In this document: in pieces, positions 1 through 8,929 of the stretch
Layout of the letters: each line of letters starts with the position of its first letter
Numbering within the stretch: position 1 is the stretch's first letter
Assembly (NCBI RefSeq): GCF_016424485.1
Contig: NZ_JAELUP010000077.1
Span: forward strand, 59,653-102,788
Reading direction: 5' to 3'
DNA from: Paenibacillus roseus
GTDB lineage: Bacteria; Bacillota; Bacilli; Paenibacillales; Paenibacillaceae
DNA: 43,136 nt
Translations under genes and position numbers: made by a program
Notes under the pieces: model-generated
What the model was told of the DNA's origin: nothing
Seen by the model: the letters and a program-made list of their open reading frames with translations, nothing else
Databases searched by the model: none

Positions 1-3000
1 CAATGGACAGAAATTCCGACGTACACGGTAACGTATAACAGCAACGGAGCTATTTCCGGCAGCGTGCCGAGCGACGGCAATAGGTATGAGCAAGGATCAA
101 CAGTCACCGTACAGGGCAACACAGGTGATCTGACGAAACCAGGCTACACGTTTACAGAATGGAATACGCAAGCAGATGGTCAAGGAACAAGCTACGCAGC
201 AAATGCAACCTTTACCATAGGAACGTCGAATGTGATGTTGTATGCGCAATGGACAGCGATTCCGACGTACACAGTAACCTTTGACTCGCAGGGAGGCAGC
301 TTGGTTTCGGACCTGATGGGCGTAACTTCGGGAGCAACGATAAGCGCCCCGACAGCCCCGACGAAAGCAGGTTATACTTTCGACGGCTGGTATAAGGAAG
401 CTGGTACCACAACTGCGTGGAACTTTAGCACCGACACGGTAACGGCAGATACGACGTTGTATGCGAAGTGGACAGCAATTCCGACGTACACGGTAACGTA
501 TAACAGCAACGGAGCTGCTTCCGGCAGCGTGCCGAGCGACGGCAATAGGTACGAGCAGGGGGCAACGGTCACTGTACTGGGCAACACGGGCAATCTGGCA
601 AAACCGGGCTACACATTCGAAGGATGGAATACACAAGCAGATGGTCAAGGAACGAGCTACGCGTCAAATGCAACCTTTGCAATGGGAACGTCGAATGTGA
701 CGTTGTATGCGAAGTGGACAGCAATTCCGACGTACACAGTAACGTATAACAGTAACGGAGCTATTTCCGGCAGCGTGCCGAGCGACAGCAATAGGTACGA
801 GCAAGGAACAACAGTCACCGTACTGGGCAATACAGGTAATCTGGCGAAGCCGGGCTACACGTTCGAAGGATGGAACACGGAAGCAGATGGTCAAGGAACG
901 ATCTACGCGTCGAATGCAACCTTTGCCATAGGAACGTCGAATGTGACGTTGTATGCGAAGTGGACGGCGATTCCGACGTACACAGTAACCTTTGACTCGC
1001 AGGGAGGCAGCTTGGTCTCGAACCTGACGGGCGTAACCTCGGGAGCGACGATAAGCGCCCCGACAGCCCCGACAAAAAGCGGTTATACCTTCGACGGTTG
1101 GTATAAGGAAGCTGGGGCTACGACCGCGTGGAACTTTAGCACCGACACGGTGACGGCAGATATGACGTTGTATGCGAAGTGGACGGCAATTCCGACGTAC
1201 ACGGTAACGTATAACAGCAACGGAGCTGCTTCCGGCAGCGTGCCGAGCGACAGCAATAGGTACGAGCAAGGAACAACAGTCACCGTACAGGGCAACACAG
1301 GCAATCTGACGAAACCGGGCTACACGTTCGAAGGATGGAATACACAAGCGGATGGTGAAGGAACGAACTACGCAGCGAATGCAACCTTTGCCATAGGAGC
1401 AGCGAATGTGACGTTGTACGCCAAGTGGACGGCAATTCCAACGTACACGGTAACCTTTGACTCGCAGGGAGGTAGCTTGGTTTCGAGCTTGACGGGCGTA
1501 ACTTCGGGAGCGACGATAAGCGCCCCGACAGCCCCGACGAAAGCAGGGTATACCTTCGGCGGCTGGTATAAGGAAGCTGTCGCTACGACTGCGTGGAACT
1601 TTAGCACCGACACGGTGACGGCAGATACGACGCTGTATGCGAAGTGGACAGCAATTCCGACGTATACAGTAACGTATAACAGCAACGGAGCTGCTTCCGG
1701 TAGCGTGCCGAGCGACGGTAATGCATATGAACAAGGATCAACAGTTACTGTACAGGGCAACACGGGCAATCTGACGAAACTGGGTTATACGTTCGAAGGA
1801 TGGAATACACAAGCGGATGGTGAAGGAACGAACTACGCAGCGAATGCAACCTTTGCCATAGGAGCAGCGAATGTGACGTTGTACGCCAAGTGGACGGCAA
1901 TTCCAACGTATACGGTAACCTTTGACTCGCAGGGAGGTAGCTTGGTCTCGAGCTTGACGGGCGTAACTTCGGGAGCGACGATAAGCGCCCCGACAGCCCC
2001 GACGAAAGCAGGATATACCTTCGACGGCTGGTATAAAGAAGCTGGTACCACAACCGCGTGGAACTTTAGCACCGACACGGTGACGGTAGATACGACACTA
2101 TATGCGAAGTGGACGGCAATTCCGACGTATACAGTAACGTATAATAGTAACGGAGCTACTTCCGGTAGCGTGCCGAGCGACGGCAATGCATATGAACAAG
2201 GAGCAACAGTTACTGTACAGGGCAACACGGGCAATCTGACGAAACTGGGTTATACGTTCGAAGGATGGAATACACAAGCGGATGGTGAAGGAACGAACTA
2301 CGCACCGAATGCAACCTTTGCCATAGGCGCAGCGAATGTGACGTTGTACGCCAAGTGGACGGAAATTCCAACGTATACGGTAACCTTTGACTCGCAGGGA
2401 GGCAGCTTGGTTTCGAACCTGACGGACGTAACTTCGGGAGCGACGATAAGCGCCCCGACAGCCCCGACGAAAGCAGGGTATACTTTCGGCGGCTGGTATA
2501 AAGAAGCTCGCGCTACGACCGCGTGGAACTTTAGCACCGACACGGTAACGGCAGATACGACGCTGTACGCGAAGTGGATAGCAATTCCGACGTACACGGT
2601 AACCTTTGACTCGCAGGGAGGCAGCTTGGTCTCGAACCTGACGGACGTAACTTCGGGAGCGACGATAAGCGCCCCGACAGCCCCGACGAAAGCAGGGTAT
2701 ACTTTCGGCGGCTGGTATAAAGAAGCTGGCGCTACGACTGCGTGGAACTTTAGCACCGACACGGTGACGGCAGATACGACGCTGTACGCGAAGTGGACAG
2801 CAATTCCGACGTACACAGTAACGTATAACAGTAACGGAGCTACTTCCGGCAGCGTGCCGAACGACGGCAATGCATATGAACAAGGAGCGACAGTCACCGT
2901 ACAGGGCAACACAGGCAATCTGACGAAACCGGGCTATACGTTCACAGGATGGAATACGCAAGCGGATGGTCAAGGAACGAACTACGCAGCGAATGCGACC

Positions 3001-5472
3001 TTTACCATAGGATCGTCGAATGTGACGTTGTACGCGAAGTGGACAGCAATTCCGACGTACACAGTAACGTATAACAGTAACGGAGCTACTTCCGGCAGCG
3101 TGCCGAACGACGGCAATGCATATGAACAAGGAGCAACAGTCACCGTACAGGGCAACACAGGCAATCTGACGAAACCGGGCTACACGTTCACAGGATGGAA
3201 TACGCAAGCGGATGGTGAAGGAACGAACTACGCAGCGAATGCGACCTTTACCATAGGATTGTCGAATGTGACGTTGTACGCGCAGTGGACGGCGATTCCG
3301 ACGTACACGGTAACGTATAACAGCAACGGAGCTACTTCCGGTAGCGTACCGAGCGACGGCAATGCATATGAACAAGGAGCAACAGTTACTGTACTGGGCA
3401 ACACAGGCAATCTGACGAAGCCGGGCTACACGTTCGAAGGATGGAATACGCAAGCAGATGGCCAAGGAACGAGCTACGCGGCGAATGCAACCTTTGCGAT
3501 AGGAACGTCGAATGTGACACTGTATGCGAAATGGACGGAGGTAATCCCGGAGACGTACACGGTAACCTTTGACTCGCAGGGAGGCAGTTTGGTTTCGAGC
3601 TTGACGGGCGTAACTTCGGGAGCGACGATAAGCGCCCCGACAGCCCCAACGAAAGCAGGTTATACCTTCCACGGCTGGTATAAGGAAGCTGGCGCCACAA
3701 TGGAGTGGAACTTTAGCACCGACACGGTGACGGCAGATAGGACGCTGTATGCGAAGTGGACAGCAATTCCGACGTATACAGTAACGTATAACAGCAACGG
3801 AGCTACTTCCGGTAGCGTGCCGAGCGACAACAATAGGTACGAGCAGGGGGCGACGGTCACTGTACAGGGCAACACAGGCAATCTGACGAAGCCGGGCTAC
3901 ACGTTCGAAGGATGGAATACGCAAGCAGATGGCCAAGGAACGAGCTACGCGGCGAATGCAACCTTTGCGATAGGAACGTCGAATGTGACACTGTATGCGA
4001 AATGGACGGAGGTAATCCCGGAGACGTACACGGTAACCTTTGACTCGCAGGGAGGCAGTTTGGTTTCGGACCTGACGGGCGTAATCTCGGGAGCGACGAT
4101 AAGTGCCCCGACAGCCCCGACGAAAGCAGGTTATACTTTCGGCGGCTGGTATAAGGAAGCTGGCACTACAACCGAGTGGAACTTTAGCACCGACACGGTA
4201 ACGGCAGATACGACGCTGTATGCGAAATGGACGGAGGTAATCCCGGAGACGTACACGGTAACCTTCGACTCGCAGGGAGGCAGCTTGGTTTCGGACCTGA
4301 CGGGCGTAATTTCGGGAGCGACGATTAGCGCCCCGACAGCCCCGACAAGAAGCGGTTATACCTTCGGCGGCTGGTATAAAGAAGCTGGCGCCACGACGGT
4401 GTGGAACTTTAGCGCCGACGTTGTGACGTCAAATACGACGCTGTATGCAAAGTGGACGGCAATTAATGCGGGCGGAGGAGGAGGAGGTTCAACACCTCCA
4501 CCAGACAACAGCAAAGTGATTTCAGACAATGGCAAACTTACGCTTCCCGCAGGCAAAGCGGGTGAGGTTAGTTTGGAAAATGAAATCATGCTCTCCATTC
4601 CAGCCAATGCAACGGACAAAGAACTAGAATTAACGATCTATAAAGTGTTGGACACGCAAGGGCTTGTAACGGAAAAAGATGTTCTAGCTAGCGCAGTATA
4701 TGAGGTATTGAAAAACTTCCCAGAGAACTTCAGGAAACCGGTAACGCTAACCTTCACTTTCGATCCAGCAAGCTTGAAGAGCGGTCAAAGGCCATCTGTA
4801 TTCTACTATGACGAAGTGAAAAAGGAATGGGTGGAAATCGGCGGCAAAGTAAACGGGAATAAGATTACAGTAACAGTTGACCACTTTACGAAATTTGCGG
4901 TATTTGGCGTGGGTCAGCAGACGGACACTAAAGAGACAACCCACTTCAGTGATATTGCTGGTCACTGGGCGGAGGCGAACATCAAGCAAGCGGTAAGTGC
5001 CGCTATCGTCAGCGGTTATCCGGACGGCTCGTTCAAGCCGAACCGAACTGTAACGCGTGCGGAATTTGCGGTTATGCTGATGAATGCGTTGAAGCCGCAA
5101 GGGGACGGGGCTGAACTGAAGTTTACCGACAAAGGCAAGATCGCTTCCTGGGCGCAGAAAGCGGTAGCTTACGCCTCTGAGGCCCGCATAATCAGCGGTT
5201 ATGCCGACGGCACCTTCCGTCCGGATGCCGAAATCACCCGTTCGGAGATGGCTGTAATGGTAGCGCGGGCTCTGGACCAATCTGCCACTGAGGCAACGGA
5301 TTTCGCGGATGACAAGGACATTCCAACTTGGGCGAAAGGCGCGGCAGGGGGGCTAAAGAAACTTGGCATCATGGAAGGCAAAGGAGCGAACCAATTTGCT
5401 CCGGGCGATAAAACGACAAGAGCCGAGGCTGTAACCGTATTGCTGAAAATGTTGGCGTACAAGAACAAGTAA
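1..5472 (+). CDS. Giant SLH-anchored surface protein with InlB-type repeats (5' end outside window)
   Basis: The reading frame is already open at base 1, so the true start, signal peptide and any N-terminal domains lie outside the window; a GTG at 64 is an internal codon. Nineteen tandem modules (22-4466) end in YAKWTAIPT-like strings and carry GYTFxGW, typical of the InlB B-repeat/Listeria-Bacteroides (Flg_new) family. A glycine-rich hinge (about 4468-4490) and a roughly 140-residue beta-rich domain (LPAGKAGEVSLENE to KFAVFGV) follow. Three SLH domains then occur at about 4945-5095, 5120-5275 and 5310-5465, with signatures such as HWAEANIKQA, GYPDGSFKPN and ITRSEMAVMVARAL. SLH domains bind pyruvylated secondary cell-wall polymer, so the protein should be displayed on the cell surface. 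Its ligand cannot be told. The stop is TAA at 5470-5472. Confidence 0.93.
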   Translation, partial: QWTEIPTYTVTYNSNGAISGSVPSDGNRYEQGSTVTVQGNTGDLTKPGYTFTEWNTQADGQGTSYAANATFTIGTSNVMLYAQWTAIPTYTVTFDSQGGSLVSDLMGVTSGATISAPTAPTKAGYTFDGWYKEAGTTTAWNFSTDTVTADTTLYAKWTAIPTYTVTYNSNGAASGSVPSDGNRYEQGATVTVLGNTGNLAKPGYTFEGWNTQADGQGTSYASNATFAMGTSNVTLYAKWTAIPTYTVTYNSNGAISGSVPSDSNRYEQGTTVTVLGNTGNLAKPGYTFEGWNTEADGQGTIYASNATFAIGTSNVTLYAKWTAIPTYTVTFDSQGGSLVSNLTGVTSGATISAPTAPTKSGYTFDGWYKEAGATTAWNFSTDTVTADMTLYAKWTAIPTYTVTYNSNGAASGSVPSDSNRYEQGTTVTVQGNTGNLTKPGYTFEGWNTQADGEGTNYAANATFAIGAANVTLYAKWTAIPTYTVTFDSQGGSLVSSLTGVTSGATISAPTAPTKAGYTFGGWYKEAVATTAWNFSTDTVTADTTLYAKWTAIPTYTVTYNSNGAASGSVPSDGNAYEQGSTVTVQGNTGNLTKLGYTFEGWNTQADGEGTNYAANATFAIGAANVTLYAKWTAIPTYTVTFDSQGGSLVSSLTGVTSGATISAPTAPTKAGYTFDGWYKEAGTTTAWNFSTDTVTVDTTLYAKWTAIPTYTVTYNSNGATSGSVPSDGNAYEQGATVTVQGNTGNLTKLGYTFEGWNTQADGEGTNYAPNATFAIGAANVTLYAKWTEIPTYTVTFDSQGGSLVSNLTDVTSGATISAPTAPTKAGYTFGGWYKEARATTAWNFSTDTVTADTTLYAKWIAIPTYTVTFDSQGGSLVSNLTDVTSGATISAPTAPTKAGYTFGGWYKEAGATTAWNFSTDTVTADTTLYAKWTAIPTYTVTYNSNGATSGSVPNDGNAYEQGATVTVQGNTGNLTKPGYTFTGWNTQADGQGTNYAANATFTIGSSNVTLYAKWTAIPTYTVTYNSNGATSGSVPNDGNAYEQGATVTVQGNTGNLTKPGYTFTGWNTQADGEGTNYAANATFTIGLSNVTLYAQWTAIPTYTVTYNSNGATSGSVPSDGNAYEQGATVTVLGNTGNLTKPGYTFEGWNTQADGQGTSYAANATFAIGTSNVTLYAKWTEVIPETYTVTFDSQGGSLVSSLTGVTSGATISAPTAPTKAGYTFHGWYKEAGATMEWNFSTDTVTADRTLYAKWTAIPTYTVTYNSNGATSGSVPSDNNRYEQGATVTVQGNTGNLTKPGYTFEGWNTQADGQGTSYAANATFAIGTSNVTLYAKWTEVIPETYTVTFDSQGGSLVSDLTGVISGATISAPTAPTKAGYTFGGWYKEAGTTTEWNFSTDTVTADTTLYAKWTEVIPETYTVTFDSQGGSLVSDLTGVISGATISAPTAPTRSGYTFGGWYKEAGATTVWNFSADVVTSNTTLYAKWTAINAGGGGGGSTPPPDNSKVISDNGKLTLPAGKAGEVSLENEIMLSIPANATDKELELTIYKVLDTQGLVTEKDVLASAVYEVLKNFPENFRKPVTLTFTFDPASLKSGQRPSVFYYDEVKKEWVEIGGKVNGNKITVTVDHFTKFAVFGVGQQTDTKETTHFSDIAGHWAEANIKQAVSAAIVSGYPDGSFKPNRTVTRAEFAVMLMNALKPQGDGAELKFTDKGKIASWAQKAVAYASEARIISGYADGTFRPDAEITRSEMAVMVARALDQSATEATDFADDKDIPTWAKGAAGGLKKLGIMEGKGANQFAPGDKTTRAEAVTVLLKMLAYKNK
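22..4466 (+). repeat. Array of 19 protein-coding repeats of two kinds (A 246 nt, B 219 nt)
   Basis: Two related modules alternate irregularly. A is 82 residues (begins YTVTYNSNGA, contains GNTGNLTKPGYTF) and B is 73 residues (begins YTVTFDSQGG, contains SAPTAPTKAGYTF). The order in the window is A B A A B A B A B A B B A A A B A B B, giving ten A and nine B. Neighbouring copies differ by only a few bases (the B pair around 2370-2810 and the A pair around 2811-3300), which suggests recent duplication or gene conversion. Three linkers near 3540, 4010 and 4240 read TEVIPET instead of TAIPT. The array continues upstream of the window. Confidence 0.93.
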
Positions 5473-5591
5473 GGTTTTAGTAGATTGCCGCCGCTTCGAT
5501 GATTCGATTCATAAATGAGCTTAAGCTAATTAAGCCTCTTCTTGAGCATTAGTCAAGCCCATATGTTTAGTAGACATTGAAAAAAGCCTGG

Positions 5592-5760
5592 TCAACAATC
5601 AACAAGCTGGCGACGGTATTCCACCGGAGCCAGCTTGTTTTGTTGTCTCTGTGCCAGGATGTGTACTGGATTCCTTGGTCGCTGTGAACGAACAGTCCAG
5701 TCTAGCACAAGCGAATTGTCATTTGTCGTATCTATTTCCTGCAGAATCGTTAATTCCAAG
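5592..5760 (-). pseudogene. Decayed IS3-family transposase (orfB) 3' remnant
   Basis: Read on the minus strand, three conserved pieces of an IS3-family DDE transposase appear in different frames: NDNSLVLD near 5715, GLFVHSDQGIQYTS near 5650-5695, and the C-terminal KLAPVEYRRQLV ending at a TGA at 5592-5594. The roughly 60 residues normally between QYTS and the C-terminal signature are missing, and the frame shifts between pieces. Sequence beyond the stop (about 5545-5580) resembles the usual right end of such elements. The element is dead and marks an old insertion beside the surface-protein gene. No intact left end is visible. Confidence 0.75.
5601..5644 (+). terminator. Hairpin after the SLH gene, inside the IS3 remnant
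   Basis: AACAAGCTGGC (5601-5611) pairs perfectly with GCCAGCTTGTT (5629-5639), with a further CGGT/ACCG inner stem, followed by a T-rich stretch. It could terminate the surface-protein transcript 130 bp upstream. The palindrome also encodes the C-terminal residues of the dead transposase, so it may only be inherited from the element. Confidence 0.5.
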
Positions 5761-5974
5761 TGCAGACAGAAACAGGCTTTTATGATTTCACCTGTCTACC
5801 GGATGGTGAGCCTATCATTGCAAGGGCAAACCTTACCGTTGATCCCGTCTCTAAACGAAGGCTCGATACCGCGGCGAAGAGATCAATACTATTTAAACAA
5901 TCATCATGAAGCGATAGTCAGTCCGGAGGTTTAAAAAGGCACAGGATATATTGTAGCGTAGAGGAAGAACACGG

Positions 5975-6583
5975 CTACCATTCACAAGACAAATCCAGGT
6001 CAAGGATGCGCGCGGTGCGCGTGGCAACTTCTTTACCGAATCGTTGCTCAATAATATGGAGTGCCATATTTATGCCGGAACTAATGCCGCCAGAGGTTAT
6101 CAGATTGCCTTCGTCAACAAATTTCACATGCTCAATAATCTCCGTGTCGGGGAATTGAGCGCGAAATTGATCTATGCTCAACCAATGGGTAGTCGCTTTT
6201 TTGTTGTGAAGCAGGCCTGCATGAGCCAGCAGGAAGGCGCCGGTGCAAACGGCAGCCACGGTCGGGATATTAGCTCCTGTATGACGCAGCCACTTCACGA
6301 AGTCGTCCTGATCGGTTGCTCGTCTCGCTGCGGGGCCGCCTGGAACGATGAGAATATCGCAAGGCGGAATCTGGGATTCGCTATAATCCGGAATGATAGT
6401 AACACCTTGGGCTGTTTTTATGCTTGTTCCTTGCAGAGAAAAGGTAAACGTTCGAAAAGCAGGACCGAAGTTGTGCTCGTCCTGCTGAACTTGGACGAGA
6501 GCGAATGTTTCGAGCGGTCCCACGAAATCAAGTGTATCTGCATCATCGAACAGTAAAATGCCTACCGAGATTGGTTTCAACAA
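5975..6583 (-). CDS. DJ-1/PfpI-family protein (isonitrile hydratase / GATase1-like)
   Basis: The 202-residue protein is full length for the DJ-1/PfpI superfamily. It begins with a beta strand ISVGILLFDD, has GPLETF (Glu25), the strand DILIVPGGP (about 76-84), and the nucleophile elbow AVCTGAFLLA with Cys113, followed by TTHW with His133. This pattern fits the branch containing isonitrile hydratase and the amidotransferase-like domains of AraC regulators, but there is no C-terminal HTH, so an enzyme is likelier than a regulator. The start is one of two adjacent TTG codons (6583 or 6580) behind a strong AAGGAGGGAGA. It is last of five co-directional genes, 50 bp after the monooxygenase. The substrate is unknown. 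Position in the iron operon suggests action on the imported ligand or its breakdown product. Confidence 0.85.
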   Translation of the reverse strand: MLKPISVGILLFDDADTLDFVGPLETFALVQVQQDEHNFGPAFRTFTFSLQGTSIKTAQGVTIIPDYSESQIPPCDILIVPGGPAARRATDQDDFVKWLRHTGANIPTVAAVCTGAFLLAHAGLLHNKKATTHWLSIDQFRAQFPDTEIIEHVKFVDEGNLITSGGISSGINMALHIIEQRFGKEVATRTARILDLDLSCEW

Positions 6584-6633
6584 TCTCCCTCCTTTTAAGT
6601 TGTGCTTTGAATAGGGTTTGATGCGTTAATCCT

Positions 6634-7842
6634 TCATCTGTTTAGCGCAGCGTCACTTGGCAACGGAAGTTGATAATGACTTCTTAGCGTCGTTCCCTCG
6701 TAATCCGCACGGTAGATCCCCCGGTTTTGCAATTCGGGAATCAGGTGTTCCACAACATCCTCAAGTCCCCCGGGCGTATACGGGAACATGACGTTGAATC
6801 CGTCTGCTCCTCGCTGCTCCAGCCAGGTCGTCATTTGATCCGCCACCTCATTCCAACTGCCGACCATGCGCAGATGTGTGCCTGCGGATACGAGTTGACG
6901 AACGGTTAAATTCTGATCGCGAATCATGTCCAACACGAGTTGGCTGCGGCTTCTCATTCCCTCTACTTCACTCGTTTGCGGCAATATCGAATGGGGGATG
7001 GGAATATCCGGATCAAGCTTGGTCAAATCGACATCTATAAGCCGCGATACGGCTTGGGTACTATTTTTCAGATTCGCATAGATGTTCAACTCCTGCTCCA
7101 ATTCAAGAGCTTCCTTATGTGTAGCGGCGATAATAGGCACAAGACCCGGTAAAATGTGAACATGATCCGGATTTCTGCCTACGCGTTTGACGCGCGTCTT
7201 CACATCGGCATAAAAATTTTGCGCATAGGCAAGCAGTGGCTGCGCTGCAAATATTACTTCGGCGTATTCGGCAGCGAACTGCTTGCCCGCTTCGGATGAA
7301 CCCGCTTGCACAGCTACTGGATGCTTCTGTGGCAAGGGGTACTCCCATCGGTTCCAGCTTTCTCGCACCTGATTCACGACTTTGCGCGCCAACTCATAGC
7401 GGGAATCGTGGTCCAAATGTTCGCTTCGACTATAGTTGCCCGCGACACTCGACACGGCCGTTGTGACCATATTCCAGCCGGTGCGACCCTCTGTCAGATG
7501 ATCTATGGAGGCAAAGGTACTCGCCAGATGGTAAGGATCGTTATATGTGGTGGAGGCGGACATGACGATTCCGATATGCGATGTTGCGGCTGCCAATGCG
7601 CTATACAAGGTCAGAGGCTCAGATTCTGGCGCAGGGGAACTGTCGACATCATCTCTGACCGAATAAAAATCCGCAGAAAACAGCGCATCCATTTTTCCTT
7701 TTTCAGCTAATTGAACAAGTTCAATTAAATAGTTTAAATCACGACTACGTTCTGGCTGAGTAAACGGTAGACGCCATACAGAACCGAAATCATGGCCTAA
7801 TGAACAGGCGTTCAAATGGAGCATTTTGTTTCCGGTTGTCAT
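6634..7842 (-). CDS. Flavin-dependent monooxygenase, NtaA/SnaA/DszA family, internally shortened
   Basis: The 402-residue protein belongs to the bacterial luciferase-like (LLM) family, the NtaA/SnaA/DszA/EmoA branch, which uses reduced FMN to oxidise small molecules including aminopolycarboxylate chelators. Visible signatures are the N-terminal LNACSLGHDFGSVWR, TAERGK-like QLAEKGKMDALFSADF (about 44-59), LTEGRTGWNMVTT (116-128) and HPVAVQAGSSEAG (174-186). ESWNRWEYPLPQKHPV (161-176) joins two parts normally separated by about 40 residues (the IDKEAG...GPLNV stretch present in the next gene), so a lid or substrate loop seems deleted in frame. ATG at 7842 follows AGAGGTGA. The gene lies 14 bp after its paralogue. 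No flavin reductase gene is present. Whether it remains active is unclear. Confidence 0.85.
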   Translation of the reverse strand: MTTGNKMLHLNACSLGHDFGSVWRLPFTQPERSRDLNYLIELVQLAEKGKMDALFSADFYSVRDDVDSSPAPESEPLTLYSALAAATSHIGIVMSASTTYNDPYHLASTFASIDHLTEGRTGWNMVTTAVSSVAGNYSRSEHLDHDSRYELARKVVNQVRESWNRWEYPLPQKHPVAVQAGSSEAGKQFAAEYAEVIFAAQPLLAYAQNFYADVKTRVKRVGRNPDHVHILPGLVPIIAATHKEALELEQELNIYANLKNSTQAVSRLIDVDLTKLDPDIPIPHSILPQTSEVEGMRSRSQLVLDMIRDQNLTVRQLVSAGTHLRMVGSWNEVADQMTTWLEQRGADGFNVMFPYTPGGLEDVVEHLIPELQNRGIYRADYEGTTLRSHYQLPLPSDAALNR

Positions 7843-7856
7843 TGATGTTCACCTCT

Positions 7857-8903
7857 TTATAATATAGCAGCAGGACGCTGAAGCCCTAAATGCTGACGCA
7901 AAGTTCGGCCGCTGTAACTTTGGCGAAACAATCCGCGCTGTTGAAGCTCGGGAATGAGTTGTTCGATCAATGACGGAAGATGCTGATGCAAATGATCAAA
8001 CACGAAATGGAAGCCATCCGCTTGCTTGGTGTCGATTGCATGAATCATAGCATGAAGTAAGTTATCCATATTTCCAATAAAAGGGCCGTCGAAGACATTG
8101 CTCATAGAGTGAGTTGAAGCCTTATTGTTGATCTCTTCGATGTGAATAAGTTGACTGATACGCAACTGGTTCGGGTCTCTGCCATTAGCGGCAGCAAGCT
8201 GCTTAAGCTTTGTATAATGGGCCTGTCGCATGGAAGCGTCGGCTGCATGCAATACGATCCAGTCTGCGTGCTTGATGGCAGTATCGAATTCCTCTTCCCT
8301 TGCTATGCCGCAAGCGATGACCGGATGTCCTTGCAAGGGACGATTGACATTAAGCGGACCCTTGACCTGAAAATAAGTCCCGTGATGGTTGATCGGTTGA
8401 ACCAATTCGGGTCTGGCGTAAATACCAGCCTCCTTATCTATAATGACGGCGCCATCCTTCCAACTGTCCCACAGCTTGCGGGTTACCGACAGCAACTCTC
8501 CGCTTCGTTCGACTTCCGCCTGTAAGGAAGGAGTGTGCAGCAGCCATCCGCTTCGGCCTTTGCTTATATGATCAAGGGAGGCCAGTCCCCTTGCAATAAA
8601 ATATGGCTCATAATGGGCAGTCGCCAGAGTGGGAATAAGACCAATATGCTTACTTGTCGGAGTTAACGCGGCGGCAAGTGTGACTGGGTCTACGCCTTTG
8701 GTTTCCTGCAAGTGAGATGGCAGTAGCGCACCGTCCAGCAGGACGGCATCCATGCAGCCTAACTCAGCCCACTGCACAGCTTGTTTGTAATAGTCGAGCC
8801 GGTATCTCTCAGTAGACCATTGCCCAACAAACGGTAAACTTAAGCCGGACGTATGACAGGTCAGACCTATGCTTAGATGAATTGAGTGATGGAACCTTTC
8901 CAT
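7857..8903 (-). CDS. Second flavin-dependent monooxygenase-like protein (LLM family, divergent)
   Basis: This 348-residue paralogue keeps the part its neighbour lacks: LWDSWKDGAVIIDKEAG, NHHGTYFQVKGPLNV and RPLQGHPVIACG. It instead lacks the usual stretch between GWLLHTP and LWDSW (the RYDRAEE-type helix), and the QAGSS flavin-phosphate motif is replaced by ACGIAREE. The C-terminus (LIPELQQRGLFRQSYSGRTLRQHLGL) is typical of the family. I chose ATG at 8903 because GGAGGAAATT lies directly before it; a TTG at 8933 overlapping the permease stop is the alternative. It is co-transcribed between permease and first monooxygenase. It could be a partner subunit or a degenerate copy rather than an independent enzyme. 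Confidence 0.8.
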   Translation of the reverse strand: MERFHHSIHLSIGLTCHTSGLSLPFVGQWSTERYRLDYYKQAVQWAELGCMDAVLLDGALLPSHLQETKGVDPVTLAAALTPTSKHIGLIPTLATAHYEPYFIARGLASLDHISKGRSGWLLHTPSLQAEVERSGELLSVTRKLWDSWKDGAVIIDKEAGIYARPELVQPINHHGTYFQVKGPLNVNRPLQGHPVIACGIAREEEFDTAIKHADWIVLHAADASMRQAHYTKLKQLAAANGRDPNQLRISQLIHIEEINNKASTHSMSNVFDGPFIGNMDNLLHAMIHAIDTKQADGFHFVFDHLHQHLPSLIEQLIPELQQRGLFRQSYSGRTLRQHLGLQRPAAIL

Positions 8904-8929
8904 AATTTCCTCCATGACCGTTGTATGAA

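Noticed and set aside
97..3936. Long minus-strand open frames opposite the surface-protein repeats (for example 2098-3936)
   Set aside because: They are shadows produced by the repeated codon pattern of the plus-strand modules. They are Arg/Cys-rich, have no RBS and match no family.
5635..5934. A 99-codon plus-strand frame after the surface gene
   Set aside because: It starts inside the hairpin and IS3 remnant, has no RBS and its composition is not protein-like. Another frame at about 5755-5910 (containing GFYDFTCLPDGEP) might be gene debris, but it is too short to name.
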